From Paragonimus skrjabini miyazakii (lineage: Eukaryota; Platyhelminthes; Trematoda; Plagiorchiida; Troglotrematidae), in NCBI GenBank assembly GCA_014338405.1, contig JTDE01021382.1:58793-122792 (forward strand): 64,000 nucleotides of DNA. The letters run 5' to 3'. The first letter of the stretch is position 1. Every line of letters begins with the position of its first letter. Under the pieces are notes generated by a model. The model made no database searches. It had not been told where the DNA came from and saw only the letters and a list, made by a program, of their open reading frames with translations. The translations under genes and the position numbers were made by a program. Of the stretch, positions 12,401-27,400 are shown one piece after another.

Positions 12401-15400
12401 TATTCGTTCGATTGGGGAACCAAATATTCTTCCTAACACTTAACAGCGTTCAGATTGATTATCGTTGCGCCCGAGGTGCTGGTTTTCGTTATAGCCTATC
12501 GACTCATACAAGCAGACACTGGCAAAGAGTAGTCATCGTTTTGTCCAAGACGAAGATGTGTAGACAAAATATTGTTAATGTACCAAGTTTTGGGGCAGTG
12601 TCGTGAATTTTGCCGAAAAGCAAGCACCGTTCTTTGTAATCACAGCGTAATTACAATTTGTACTCAACTCAACGCACCAGTTCGAACCTTTAAGATCACT
12701 CTGACGCAATGTGTTAACATACTATAATCATCTTGTTGTCGTACGTGTGCTCACATTGGAGTCCATGGACACTGTACAGCAGATTCAGCACTGGAAATGG
12801 TGTTTGCCAAGTTTGTTCAATTTTAAACCGTTTTTTTATAGCGGTGTAAACCTTCTATTCGGTGAATAGCTGACGGATCTTCAGACCACTCTGAATAGGG
12901 TTAGCCAGTATCAATCCGTACAAATAAAGTCAGATCACACTCTTCCTTCTGCCAGGTACTTTGAAATATATTTTACTACCCCCAAATTGATATGTACATC
13001 TCCATGGCTGCCGTGATTTGACAGAACTACTCTTTTCCTAGTTAAGTTGTGAAAGTTGTTAATCAATCCGCGTGCTTACTTATCCAAGTAAGCAACTCCT
13101 TAAAGCCTAGGTGTGCATAAGACGACTGTAAAAGAACTGTCCTTCGCTGTTACAAAATATGAGTCTCTGAGTAGTCAGCTTAAATTGTCATCAGGTATTG
13201 CATTATCAGCGCGTGTGTGTACTCAATCACACTGGCCACACCGACTTATGATACTGTTGGGAGTGAATATTTCACTACTGGAGTTAGGCGGATTGTTCTA
13301 CTCAGTCGTTAGAGAGTACATGGACTCACTTGATTGGACATTCTTAAGAATGCCAGATTATTGTCTGTCATGTCTAACACCCTGCCGACACTGCAACTGC
13401 TAAGCTCGGAGTTGATAAATGATCCTTTAGGGTTAAAACGTAGGACAATTAATAACTGTAAAGCAAGTTGGCGATTGATGAAATGTAGTCAAAGATACCT
13501 TTGGATACACTCTCATATTGACCGACTTCTTGATTGTCTCAAAGTGGTAGTCACTTTTTTTATTGAATCGCAGTTTTTGGAGCGTTAGCTTCATTCTTTT
13601 CGTTTGTTCAGCCTTTACCTGGGGACACTTGTTAATTTGTCGTCAAACACTACTGCCACTTTTCATCCGATTACATTGTGATCATTTTGGACAATTATTG
13701 CTGCACGATCGACGAGCCGTTTTCTTTGCACATTAATTTCTCTCCAGCCCGTTCGTTACAATTGTCAATTCACACCATTAATTTAGTTGATATCATTGTT
13801 ATTCACAAGCATGTATGCGTTTGTTAGTTGTTCTATGCTCACTTCTGGCTCGTTTGTGATAGCATCCGTCACGAGTCACGCGTGATTACCTCGGTTAATC
13901 GATGCACTTGACTAGTCTGTCTAGAATTTGCATCAGTAGAACTATTCTTTGCTCCTTTTTTTTCGCTATCTTCCACTCATAGATTGAGACGAGATTAAAC
14001 GGTCCCTTAACACTCAAATATGGTTGCGAAGCGTACATTCGCTGGATTGTGAACAACTTCTGATTTAGCCCCCGTCCGGCTGTTCTGTGAGCTGTTTGGC
14101 AGATGGATTAGTCGGTGTCACTGTAACTAAGCGGATTTCTGATTTGCAACGATATTGGTGGCTGTCTAGTCTGTCATTTCATCAGCGTTTAGCTGAAATT
14201 CACGGGGATCTTCGTAAAATTTTTGGATTTTGTGTGAACTTGTTTGAGTACAACCTGAATAATTTTAATTTTAGATAGATTACCTCTTCTTACCGTGTCG
14301 AACGTGAATTCGACTGAACCACTATATCTGGCATATCTTTTTCAGCTTACTCCTACTCATCGTCTTGTGGTCAACGATTTAAAGCTACGTTGGACGGAGC
14401 ACAATCGTAACTTGGTATTCACCTTAATGAATACCTATCAGCATGCTCAGTCTTTGAAACGCAACCTTTCCGCTCGTGCAATACACGCTCTTCAGCTGCG
14501 ACCTACTGCAGGTGCGGCTGGGTCGGATCGGATTTCGCCAGCCGTGAACTTCAATCGCGGGTATGTATTATTTTATGCTTCGGCATAACACAGACAGCGT
14601 GTTTGGATGCGCGCGAGTTTTTGTCACCGTGTTGAATCTGGTAAGCGCTCAGTTGCCTCTTACTTGTCAAATCCTGTCAAATTTGGCAAGGAACACTGGC
14701 ATCATAGTTCGTTCATTTACCACAGTACTTAGTTGAACCGGAATGACTGGATGACCCCTGCATGATTGGATGGATAGCCAAGGTCAGGGTATGGTCGGGG
14801 AAAGGGTGAACTGACCAAGATGTGAGACGTTGATATTTTAAGACATACCCTAGTGTTCATCGTTTTGTTACTTCTAATCCATGTGTTTTCGGTTGCATGT
14901 AGTAAACTTTCGCGTATGTCATGGGAGCAACGCATAAGCGTTGATACGGTTCTGCGGTGTGTTTCTATATTTGGGCTTATTGTTTTCGCCATTTGATTTC
15001 TGATAACTAGGACATTTTAAATGCTATCCGATCGCTTGTCCTGTCGTGAACTTTATCCGCATTCTGGGACAGCCTGGAAGCGACAGCGTGTTATAGTGTG
15101 GGCTGTACAGATGAAGACTGTTGTATACGGGTCGTCACGCACTTCTTCGCTATGGCTCAAGTAACTTTAACTACCTATCTGTCCTAAATATCGTGGAGTC
15201 ACAGCCTTGTGTTTGTTTCAACACTTTCCTGTTTTTGTTTTTCGTTATCTTGCCTTCATTCTGGCTTCTAAGCCTACTACACCGTACGTTACATTTGACG
15301 ATTTACAATTGCTGTTTCCCGATATGGTCTCCACCATCCCTTACGAGCGTTGCGTGAAGGCTGCATTGGTGCCAATCCTGCTTATGACTTAATAGGTCAT

Positions 15401-18400
15401 GTCCACAGGCATTTTTGTGACGGAGTGTTGGTCGCATTCGGTTTGCAAAGCCACTTTTGTTACGTAGGTTATTGTATAACGTTCTGTCGCTCGCACTGAT
15501 TCGCCCATGTTATCCCTGATTATAATACATACGTTTTTGCTGACGAAGCCCATTAATCGTGACCTCTTGTCAGCCCATTCTTGTTCCTGACTCCGTAACA
15601 ATACCAGTATTGTTCATTCGCTGTTAATACAAAGTACAGTTCTGATGAAGGTTTTGTGTAACCATCAAAACCGAAACAGAATCGTTCAATGCTTCAATTC
15701 GTTCTTGATGTATGTGTTCGTAAACACTTGGCTACTGGAAGTGAATTCAGCTTTTATTCGATAGTGAATTGATCTAGCTATTAACTTGTTATCTAAAATT
15801 TGAAACGAATGGTTTGTTCGAACTCTATGCTCTTCTACTCGATACCTACACTCAGCGGAAATTCTAGCAGGTTTGAAAGACTGAATTGGCCTTGCCAAAC
15901 ATTCACTAATGGGTTTACGCTTTAGTTTATGCCTATATCATAATCAGTTGGTGTTGCTGATTTTGTTGCAGCTAGATAACTACATCCAGTCGATGCTGTT
16001 CTCAGGCTCTGTTTTTTTTTAAATAATCGTCGTCTGTAGGACAGTACATGTGCCACGCGAACAGTACCAAGGTACAATTGGCATCCCTTCGCACGAACTA
16101 GTTTCACCTCATTGGTCGAAGTAACCGTTGCATCCTACGTCTGTCTGTCCATCTGCTATCACATTGCACCTTGTTAACGTTGAGTGTCGATGGTCAAATC
16201 AGCGCTGTAGGCGCAGTCTTTTGCTCTGTGTGGGGGTGGAAAGAAATCGGCAAGTTTGGTCGCCACTAGCTTTTCCTCTGCAAATGTTGTATGACAGGCA
16301 GTTTCGTTGTGAGTAGTATACTACTCACAAGTAGTATGTTACTACAGGCGACATTCAGGAACAAAAGGGCAAGCTCCGAACGCCAGGAAGACGACGGACA
16401 AGAACGGATTATCGGAATAGTGTATACGTGCGGTATGAGAAATTCCATCAAGGCGAATGACAACGTACTGTCAACCGATGTATGTGAATGCCGTGCAAAT
16501 GAGTATGCGCGTTTGTGGTTTGATTTTTAATATGATCTGTACGGCAGTTTGCGCAATAAACGAGTTCTCAGGCCAAGCGTCTTTTGCGGTCACAACACAA
16601 GGTCATGAGAATGCTGAGTGCTGTTGCGTAGAGACGCTGATGGAATTGACTGCTAGTCGTAGTTTCTGTGGTTATAGTGTTTTTGTGATTGCTGTCGTCT
16701 TCGACTGTGACTATTCAGACTTCCTTCCTGAGAGAAATAAATGAATAAATATTTTAATGGTTGCTCACAGTACAGGACTGACGAAGAAGTTTTTTCCATT
16801 TCTTTCGTTCGCCCTACGTTTCCTTCCCCGTTTTCGTCTATTTATTCCTGTTATTGTTTATTTTATGATATTGTCTTGGTGTTAAACCTGACCTCCAAAT
16901 GGTGTGATATTACGGTATCCCGCTTGTATGTGTAATGCAACAAACATCGTCAATACCGTCATTGTTTACGTGTGTTTGCGTGCTATAACCCCTTTAACTT
17001 GTGCTGACGGGTAACGTTTACCACATTCGTATTTTTAGAACTCAAAGCCCACAAAGCTAAATGTTCATAGCTCCGAGACCTATCCTTGTAGTATGTATTG
17101 TATAAGACTACTACTTCGTAACGAAACTAATCGGCGACTGAGCATCAAAGCCATTAGATTGCCACGATAGTTTTTATGATCATATTACTCTTATCACTGA
17201 GGATTACATTCAACACTACAAATTATGATAATCCCAATCTTATGTGTTCATACTAAATTGATTTCGATTGTTTCAAGGTACTTTATATCCGTGCACTTCG
17301 TCGTCTTCTTTATGTAGGCTTTTAGGGGATGGATCTTCTAGCTCCTCCAATATTCGTTCGCATTCTAGTACGTATCAGTGTGACACAGTTCCTTCCGCAG
17401 ACCTATCAGTTGTCGACTTGTCTGAAACCCTCAGGCCGCACTGCGGTCCAGTTCGAGCCGTAAAGTCGTGTGCCAGCCTTCAACACGCGGAAGATGGCCT
17501 GACAACAGATCCGAATGCCCAGAACGAGGTTCATAGTGTGGGTGCCTCCGCTGCTTCCGCCATGTCTGGTGAGCTCAGTCAAATCCCTATGCTTACACAG
17601 TTGTTGGAAGAGGTGGACACGGCCCGGTTCTATGCCTACTGCGAGCAAGTTAGTGTTTCTTCTTTCTGCGTAATTCAGATGGAACTTACTCTTCTCCTCC
17701 ACACATATGATGACTGTTTGACATGCGAATGCCTTTTTAGCAAACGACATGTATGTTAGATGCCAACTTGTAACGCTGTCAGCAGATAGTTAAATGTCTG
17801 GCTGGTATGTATAGTTACCAGTTTAAAGATCTTTTTTGTTAAGAACAACACTTTTGGTCTGTTGCGGTTTTTATATTCTAGTAGAGTTTACAGCCGATGC
17901 TCTTCTGTGAGAAGCACGAGATATGAATAGTGTCAGTAAAGCTTTAGTTTCTCTCGATGCTGTGTTGATTTCGAGTAAGTTTTATTTGTCTTAACCGCGA
18001 TCGTAAGAGACGTATGTTACAGCTTTATGGCACTTCGCATGTTTATCGTGTTGATCAATTGACAAGAAGATAAATCTTGAGGAGTACTGATGCTTCGTTC
18101 GTTCTTCTCGGTCCTTTCCATAAAACTGCAATTTTATGTAACCTAGGCGCGCTAACATAACGAGCGTCATGCATGGGTTGTCCACACGAAAAATGGATGG
18201 AGGGAAACGTGGTCAATTCCACGGGAGTAACATCGATTGTGTGAGAGGCTTTTGAATACACGATGACCTGGACGGTACGCTTTGATAGACGTTAATCTTG
18301 TGAATAATGACAACATCTACTCCCCACCACGCAACAACGCGTTACAGGGATTGACCGAATCAACTAGCTGACCAGTCTCAAGGTCCTGTTTCGAATTCGA

Positions 18401-21400
18401 AGTCGTCCGGTTTCTGCTGGTACCGTTCCCTTCTGTCGAAGAGAAGCGTGGCAAGTGATGCCCTTGGGTACCCTGATTGAACCTTCCTTCTCATCACTGC
18501 GGTGTGTGGTCTATTTCATTTGTTCTACGTGGCTATGAGTAGGTTCGTTTATTTGGCAAATAAGCAATCATACACGATAAAAGTTTGGACCGTGTTTTAT
18601 TCACTAGCTGCAACCAGATACAGTCAGCGACTGTTACTACTGTGACACTGTGCATCTGCCACCCTTACGAAAACCTGGTTCATACTAACTCCTAAGCACC
18701 TTGCTATTCGTATAGCATACACCATGATCAGTCGACTGACATTATGCATTAGCCTCTGTTGGATCCCAAAGTCCTCTCTTGGAAGTGTTATCCATGGCGT
18801 GAGCTGGCATCTTACAATGTGCCGTTGTGTTCACTTGTACTTGTTCTAAGAATTATGTGCATGTTATGGTTCTGTTTACACTTCTCCAGTTGTGTTGAAT
18901 TAGTTTGTTTCTACTTGAGAATTTTTCATGTAACGTGTTTTGTCTCCCACTAAACATGCTTTCCTGCTTTTCTCCTATCTTGTCCACTCACTTACACAGG
19001 AGCCCAAACAAACCGATGTGATTAGTCAACTCCATGGTCTAACAATCTGTTCAGAAAGCCCGGTTTTTGCACGTAATTGGCATGTGGAATTAGTCAATAG
19101 TCAAGTAAGCTGTTGATTGTTCGCAATGTGTATTCTTTCCTACGTTCAAACAGATCAACTGTGGGTTTATTTATGCTTATCATTCTCTCCACGTTGATCT
19201 GTTTCATACTGGAAAGATAGTCGCTTTACTGGGGCCGCCTTAGTCGTTTGTATGCCGGATGTGGACATCCTGATTTCAAGTGTCTGAATTTTTATTAATC
19301 TAGTCTCGTTCCTGTTCCCTCCTTCTGTATCTTGAGATTGTTCTATCTTTTCTGTTCCCATGGTTATTTGATAGATGAAGCTTTCTGTCAAACAATGATG
19401 TGTTAATGTCAATGTCGACAAGAGAATGGTTGAGTTGTTAATCTAACTGTCGCTCCGAGGTTGTCATCTACCCGACCGATGACAGTTGCTTGTTTTCACT
19501 TTTCCTGAGGTGAGCCAATCAGTACATGCCAACATTCATCTGCCCTACATCCATTAATCATCACCGTCATAATGGCCTTGATCCTCACCAAAGGAAGATA
19601 CTGTGGAGGAGGCCGTCGCTCACCTCAACAGTGACTTGGAACATCCTAGAAGACCTTACTAAAAAGGTTAAAAATTAGTGATGGAAGACTAGGCGGAAGA
19701 ATCAGATATAATATGAATTCAGGTAAGCTATTGACTGCGGCACACCGTCATCTCGGATAGCGTCCCTAACCAGCGATTTGGGTCATCACGAGGACCTCAA
19801 CCAGGCAACCGACACCTACCCACTTTGCTCAACGGAGCAGTCAGGATCTTCACATTTCGTGACCACAGTGTTGCTTGACCACCATGTGGTTTCATCCAAC
19901 TGTTGGTGGTCCCACTGTATATTACCCGCTAAGGTCAACACTCAGTTGACATGCGGAGTATGTAACCCAACTGTCGTGGGTTGTGCCACGCGATCCAATC
20001 CCGGGCTTTCCGGAATACGCTCCGGCGAACGGCCGTGTTGCTCACGCGATCAGTCCACTTAATTCGGGCTCAGTGGCGAAGACAACGATGGTAGAACACA
20101 GTAAGCCTGTTGGTATCTTCCCTGCGAACAGGCCACGTTTCCGAACCACGGAGCAAAGTAGAACATACACCAGCATTATATACCCTTCCTTTCAGCGAAA
20201 ACCGAACGTCTTTTCGACTCCACAGATGACGCAGTTTGCCAAAGGCAACTCGTGTCTTTGGTAACCTCGCTGATATCTCATCAGAAGTATTACAAGCCGA
20301 CGAGATAGTATGTAAAACTGTCTACAGTCTCAAGTGGATTGTCTGCAATAAAGGAGGTAGGAGTGGGAATGCCCCAATCTTGAAGAAACACTGTACTTCA
20401 GACAAGCCGGTCCACCTACCTTGTTCAGCATGGTCTGCATGTCTTTGGCTTAGGGGCTAAGTAAGACAATATCATCCGCATACTCCATGTTGGTCAACCT
20501 AGCGCTTGGAAGTATCTCAACATCAACCCCACTGAATTTCTCAAGCACACTTTCCAGAACATTGTGCACGACAAAATTTGACAGGAAAGAGGAGATCACG
20601 CGTTTAGCGAACACCACTAGAAGTGATGAACACCCGAGACAGTCGTCCATAGACCCACACTCTGCTTGAACGGTGTGTGTACAATGAGTCCAACAGATTC
20701 ACTTATTCCCTTGATACCCCACTGCAAAAAACGCATTTCCATAGGACCCTACGAGCTGCTGAATCGCGATCACCCTTTAGGTCTAAAATGACCTGTAAAA
20801 GTGCAGATGCTTCACGGTTCGTCGCAAAGTAAAAATGCGATCATTGCACCCTTGACCGGACCGGAATCCTACTTGTTCTTCACGTATCTGACTTTCTCTG
20901 GGCTTAGTGATTCGACGTAATACAAAGTCAGTGAGCAACTTGGATGCAACAGAAACTAAACTGATGCCTCTATGGTTGTCACATAGACTTCGGGCCCCTT
21001 TTTGAAAACGGGGATTACTACTAATAGGCACCAGTTACGATATACCCCTTCAGTTTCCCAAATCGCCTGGAAGAGATTTGTCAGTTCTGATATCAACCTC
21101 TTTTCGTCGTGCGTGAATAGAAGGGGAGAGTTGTCTGGTCCAGGAGCCTTGTTCCGTCTCAGTAAATTGACGTAGAGGCTGATCATTCGGTTCCCGTCGT
21201 CTGCATAGTTTGGTTGAGGCCAGCTGAACTGTTCTTCAAAATGTTCAGCCCACCTGTCAAGTCGGCGCGACTGGCTGGTAATAACTGTACCATCTTTTTC
21301 ACATATGATCTCACTCCCATCGATTCGACGGTCAGTACAATCATGAATCAAGCCAAAAAAAACCTTCTGTTATTTCCAGTTAAAAAGGCTCGTTCTATCT

Positions 21401-24400
21401 CTTTTCACTGTTCGGCCAGTTAATGCCCACTTTTTTATAGGCTTTCAGTCAGCTTGTGTTTAGGTTCTGAACAGTCGTAATCATATTCAGATCCAGGTGA
21501 AATCTACCGATGCTTGTTCACAAGGTTTTCCGCCGTGACAGAAAATCAGGTGTGTCGCAACTAGCCAGCTCCTTCGGAACGTACCTCTTCACAGCGTTTT
21601 TACAGGAGCCTTTACTTATCCTTAGTGTTCATCAGGTTCTCTCACCTGACTGGAACTTGGTAATTTGTTCACCAATGCTTCCCATCAAGCGTTCCTTACA
21701 CTATCCTCACTCGAACGCCAGTTAATTATCTTGCATTTACGAGTGTGTGACCTCTGGACAAAATACAAGACTTAACTGACAGGCATAACACTCCATCGTC
21801 CGAGTCCATGTGTTTGCTTCAAAATGCACAGCACTCATCAACACTGTGGTGCTACCTCTTTGGGTGGTATTTTAAACTTCAGTCCAAGGGAAAGGACATC
21901 CAACTGAGTTTGTGTGAACTGAGTTGACGAGAGATTGTGCACACTGTGCACACTGTGGTGCTACCTGTATTTGACTGCTACGTGATAGAGTTATGGCCAT
22001 GACAGAGAACATAGTAATCTCCATGTAACACAATACCTTTTCCTGTTTTGAAATGCGGTGCTCGAAGTATGGAGACCGTTAACTGCACAATGCTACAGCA
22101 ATCTTTCACCAGTGTCAATGCGTTGTTTCTGACTTAACAGTCCGATTCACTCGGTATTGAGGGGCTTGCCTAGGCTGAATGCAAGGCGGATAAGACATTG
22201 GCGTCCAATTTGATTATTGTTGCGCGCTGTGGATGTATTCAAAGCCACATCAGGCTTCTGAATGATACTGGAAGTTTTCTCGACCGTTTTGGATAACACG
22301 TCGACGGTCACAGTCAGCCGGTGAGTGGTTGGAGTATTCTTTGCTCGAGGATACTTTTTCTAACCCTTTTCTTCCTTAATCAGATAATCGCAGTGTCGCA
22401 AGTGTGAAAATATTTGTTAAGATACCGATGTCTTTCGTTAACACCCCATCATCTGAACGAGGCATGGTGGCTAAGGCTGGCAAATTCAACATAGTTAATC
22501 AACTTTTCTCGCAAAGGATTACTGTGGTTGAAGACCGAAGGTTATTTCCTTCAAAGTCTCAATTTTGTGCGACACTGTTTCCATTTTTTTCGCCGCAATT
22601 TATTATCTGTTCGTTTGTTTGTCTTTTCTTCATATGTTGCCAAATGCAGTCCGTTCGCTTCTCCTCTATATAATCGTCTACTTATCCTCACTCCTCAGTT
22701 ATTACTGAAGACGGACGAGCGCGCTGGGTACGTTCTAGTGACAGCTGCGAGGGCCATACTAGACGCCCTGGCGCATCCACCCATATGGAAAGATGCTCAA
22801 CTGTTGAACAAATCCAGTCTAGTTGGTCATCTGGAGTGTATGCAGTACTACGCCACTGTCGGCCAGGTATGTTATTAAGCTGTTTGAATTCGACCATGTC
22901 TGAACGCTGAGCTGAGCCTCCAGGTGCCGTTATTGGGTCAAATCCTCTGATCGTTACTAATTTTCAGTAGGCTCGACACCGCTCATAGGAAATGGTTCCG
23001 AACTAAAATGGGGTCGTTCTACTGATTTAATGACACCACTGTAGAGTCTTGACGATGCCTTTCTGTGGCTGAGTCTCAATCACTTCATCCACAATCCAAA
23101 CAGCGACACAACATCCAACCTCCTTACCGACCAACCCGACGCCGCTTTAAGATTTAACATGAAAGTAAGGTAAATGACTTCTTTGTTACGTCATTCTTTA
23201 TAAGTCAGGTTATTTATGCAGTAGTTGACCTACCACACCACAATGTATGACTTCAAATGTATTGTGGCTGTGAGCCGGTGGTAAACTTTGATATCTATAA
23301 TAGTGATTTAACTATGAATGTTTGTACATGTATCATGTTTATTATTGACTGATTATACCAATCAATCCGAGGTCATTTTCTCACCTCGTATGTGGGAGAT
23401 TCGAATTCCATGTCGATCCCGAGTGTTATTTGAAATCCCCCATTCCAAATTTTGCGCTTCCCTCTCTCTCTGGAATGTTGTTCTCGTGTGAATCCAATGT
23501 GTTCTTATAGGGTGTTGTAGACTTAGGGCATGTGATAGGCTTATATGCTTCAGGTTCTTTATCGAACGGTTTCGCAATAAAATCGACGAATGTTTTAATT
23601 CATCAGCTGCCAAAGTGCGAATGAGGGAGCTGAGATGACCGGGTTGAAGAAACCCCCAATAACAGCAACCACATCATCGTCATCATAGCAGCCATGAGAC
23701 GAAAGGTACTGTGGCTCGGGCCGCCACTCACCTTAAGAGTTACGTGGAAAATCTCAGAAGAAAACGCTAATAAGAAGTTTGAAAATTAATAAAAGAAGAC
23801 TTAGCGGAAGAACTGGAAATGGTATGGATACATGTACGCCATTGGCTGCGACACACCGCCATATCGGATAGCGTCTGTACCCAACAATTTGAGTGATCTT
23901 GTTAACAGCAACCACAGTGGAAAGTCGAACTCCATTCGACTGATTATAGTGATCAAAGTATCGGAAGATTCGGCCTCATGTCCTGCATATGTACGTCAAG
24001 CCTACGTTTGAACTCGCTTACGGATGACCTTATCGCAACTGTCCCTGATAAAGTGTTCTATAACGAGTATAACTGAATGTCAAATGAGTGTTGTTTACAG
24101 GTCTACGGACACATTTGACATGTTAATTTCAACTACATACCACCGAGTTTATCGCTTGAGCTGAACAAATACAAATATTTGAACGTGTGGTGAAAGAGTA
24201 AACTACATCAGATCATCCTTCCGATTCAAGATTCTTTCATTTTACTGTGCCTCGGCTATCCCAAGTGGCTATTCTTTTGTAGTTGGCGTGACTCCAAAGG
24301 CGCTGCATCCACTCACTACCAATTGTTTCACTAACCTTTTGTCTAAAAAGAAAGAACATTTTGCAAGCAGATCCAATTTTTATCTGTCCCGATTTGCACA

Positions 24401-27400
24401 CTGCCTACAACATGAATTAGACAACGCTGTCCAACTTCATCGTCAAACAGAACTATATTTCCACCAAGTAAATCATCATAAACAGCAATACATCAGTGTT
24501 TCTCGCTTATGCTTAAGTACCACAAAACCATATTGATAAAGGTAAGCCCTGGTCAGGAAATACGGGAAGTACAATACGACCCGTTCAAGGACGGACTACA
24601 CTGCAATCCAGTAGCGATCTTGTCACTTAACTTCTGAATATCATGGTCGGTTTGACCTGCATTCATGTTCGATCGTCGATCGCCTTCTCCGTTCGTAATT
24701 CAACAATGTTGAATGACTGCCGCCTGTTGTTCCGCACGGCGTCCTGATCACATCGTTCACGTGTAAAAGTTTGTATACTTGGCCGTGTACTGTCGGGTTG
24801 ATAGCACTTTTTCGATTTGGCTGCTGTTGGTCGTCATATGTCGCGTGTGCAGTTTAAATATAGGAACATTGCTTTTTGTGATTAACCTGGTATGTCCTAT
24901 TTATTCTGCACGAGTTGTGCGACTTTCCTTTTTGACCGGTAATCATGTGAGGTCAAATCTATAATCCATTACAAGCCTACCTTAAACCGAGAGTCGTCCA
25001 AGGGTAACCACGACACTTGCACAGACGGAAATTCCAAGGATTTACCACTTGGACATCGGAAGTTTTTGCCTGTCGAACCCTTCAAAATGTATGTGGTTAT
25101 ATTGATAAATTCGTTTATTTTTGCTCTCGGCCTGTGCTTCATTGGACAAGATCGACGCAGTGCCCATCCTCAACGGTTTAGTCTGGCTGCACGCACTCGA
25201 CACCGAAAGATCACAACTACGATTTTTCCTCACCGTATTCTGTGCGATGCTCATTGAAACAGTGTTTTGATGCAAGTGCCGGTTACCATGTGCACCTCAA
25301 GAAACTACAGGATTTGGTCTTGTTTGAGGACTCTTTTATTTTTGGTTCGCTTCTGTCTACAGGGACCACTTCTGTAAGAAACCGCGCAAGTTCTGTGGAA
25401 AAAAACGTGTGACATTCAACAACCACGAACATTTTCTTTAAATATTCTCGAAATTACTGTCTCTCCTAAGTGCCCGTCCTTTTAAAGCAACTGATTTTCT
25501 CCTCTGGGGAAGTATGCACTGTACGATCACCGACATCACCAAACTGTTGAATGGCTCGTGTTTAAATTGTCTATCGCTGTATCGACTATTGCTGTATATA
25601 AATACCACCTTAACCTATATGTATGGTTCTAAAATTCGTTCTCATAGGTTGATCCGGGTCAACCGGATCAGTGGCTGTCTACAGCTGACGTTACTGACTG
25701 GGCGCACTTCTATCCTGACGCAGACGAGGATGCTCTTTCCGGACGCCCTGAAGTAGTCGGTTGTGGTCGATCTGCCGGTGGCGTCGTCAGCGCTTGTCCC
25801 GTTAATCCGAGTTCTTATCTACGTTCTGGCTCGGTGGTGGCACACACCGCCGTTGGATTTCCTGATGCCAAGTCACCGCGCTCGGCCGGCATAGCTGATG
25901 CCATTCAGTTGCAACGGATGATCGCCCGTTGTTCTTGTGAGGTGTTTTATGTGCATTACGAACCCGTGAATCCCAGAAACCTACCTCTGTCTCATCTAAT
26001 TCCTCCGTTGGTGAGTTTATGCGCTTTGTCGTCATGGTGGCTTTGAATGTTTTTTGAAAATGGTCATCTTTTCCTTCCATCTTCTATGTCCTGATTACAA
26101 CCTACTATCCAAATCTATATAACATTGCTAAACTGGTGAGGATGACGGAACAACCTTTGCGTTTTGGTTGACGACAGTTCTCGAGATGTATTAATCGTGT
26201 TGGTAAAGTGCCATCAGATGCCAGTGATATTTTATTAAACTATGTTCCATGAAACTACTTGGAAATGTTTCAACCAAACCGATATGAATGACAGTTAGGT
26301 GACACTGTGCCGAATCAGGTGAGCTTGTTAGTCACTTAGAGGCGATTATTACAATTGCTGCTGGGTATTTGTTATCTTACTAATGTTTCTGTATCATTTA
26401 TTGACCGGTAGTATACTTTTGATCCGCACTCTGGCCCTTTCTTAATAGTGCTATAATCCAGTCTATCGAATGAGATATTACCAATTGGTTGCAAGGCTTA
26501 AAGAACGGTGGCCTAATTGATTCAAAGGCTTACCACGAATTATCCCCCAGAGGGACGCAGATAGTGCGTTTGTACCACCTGATAAAGATACACAAACCCT
26601 ATATTCCACTCTAACCTATATTATTAATGACAACTTCTCCTTGGCTGGTTAGAGTTCTCGAGCCGGTCAAGGTCTGTTTGTGCACGCATACTCTTAATGA
26701 TACATTTAAGTTTGTAGAAGGCGTACGCAATATGAATTTTGCTGATAAGGTGATAAAATCGTTTGGTGTCTATGCTTTGTTGATGAACTTACCCTTGGCC
26801 GAAGTGGTTAACATCACTTATGACTGTACGATGAGGAATCATCTAAAGATTCACTTTTGTAAACTTCTTACTCTGTGCACCAGTCACGTACAGTTTTAAT
26901 CAGTGGACCATTTCGTCACCAGGTAGATCTTATAACTATGGGTGTTTCTATTGGACCTGTGCTAGCTCCTCTTGAGAAACAAGCACAAAACATTGTTAGT
27001 TTAGCGTATTTGTGCAAAAGATACGTTGATGACCTATTTGTGGTGTGCGAATCGCATAACCAAATACAAACTGTGTACACATATCTTAACACCCTGCACC
27101 CGAACATCAAATTTACTATTGAAATTAAGGAGGAAAATCAGATATCCTTTCTGGATGTCAGATTGACTAGACGTGTATGTGAATTTTTCCCCAGAAGCAT
27201 CTTTCGAAAGAAGGCATGAACTGGCCAGTTATTGCACCAATCGCATACAAACGTGGGATCGTGTAAACGCTGTGCCATCGACTTCGTAAAATCTGTTCGG
27301 ATGAGCATATTTCCGAGGAGCTTGATTTTGTTCAGTAGATTCTCATCCAAAATGGATATCTAATTCGTTTTATCTACAAGCATTCTAAGTCGTTTGACTC

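Larger units (their letters stand above)
14561..17317 (+). other. BLTP2 intron 3
   Basis: GTATGT to GTAG. It contains a hammerhead-like core (15636-15690), a 24-bp perfect palindrome (16307-16330) and copy 2 of dispersed repeat family 1. Short open frames elsewhere are unrecognised. Confidence 0.55.

Noticed and set aside
22290..22340. Short similarity to 40565-40610 ('GACGGTCACAGTCAG')
   Set aside because: The match is too short to define a repeat.
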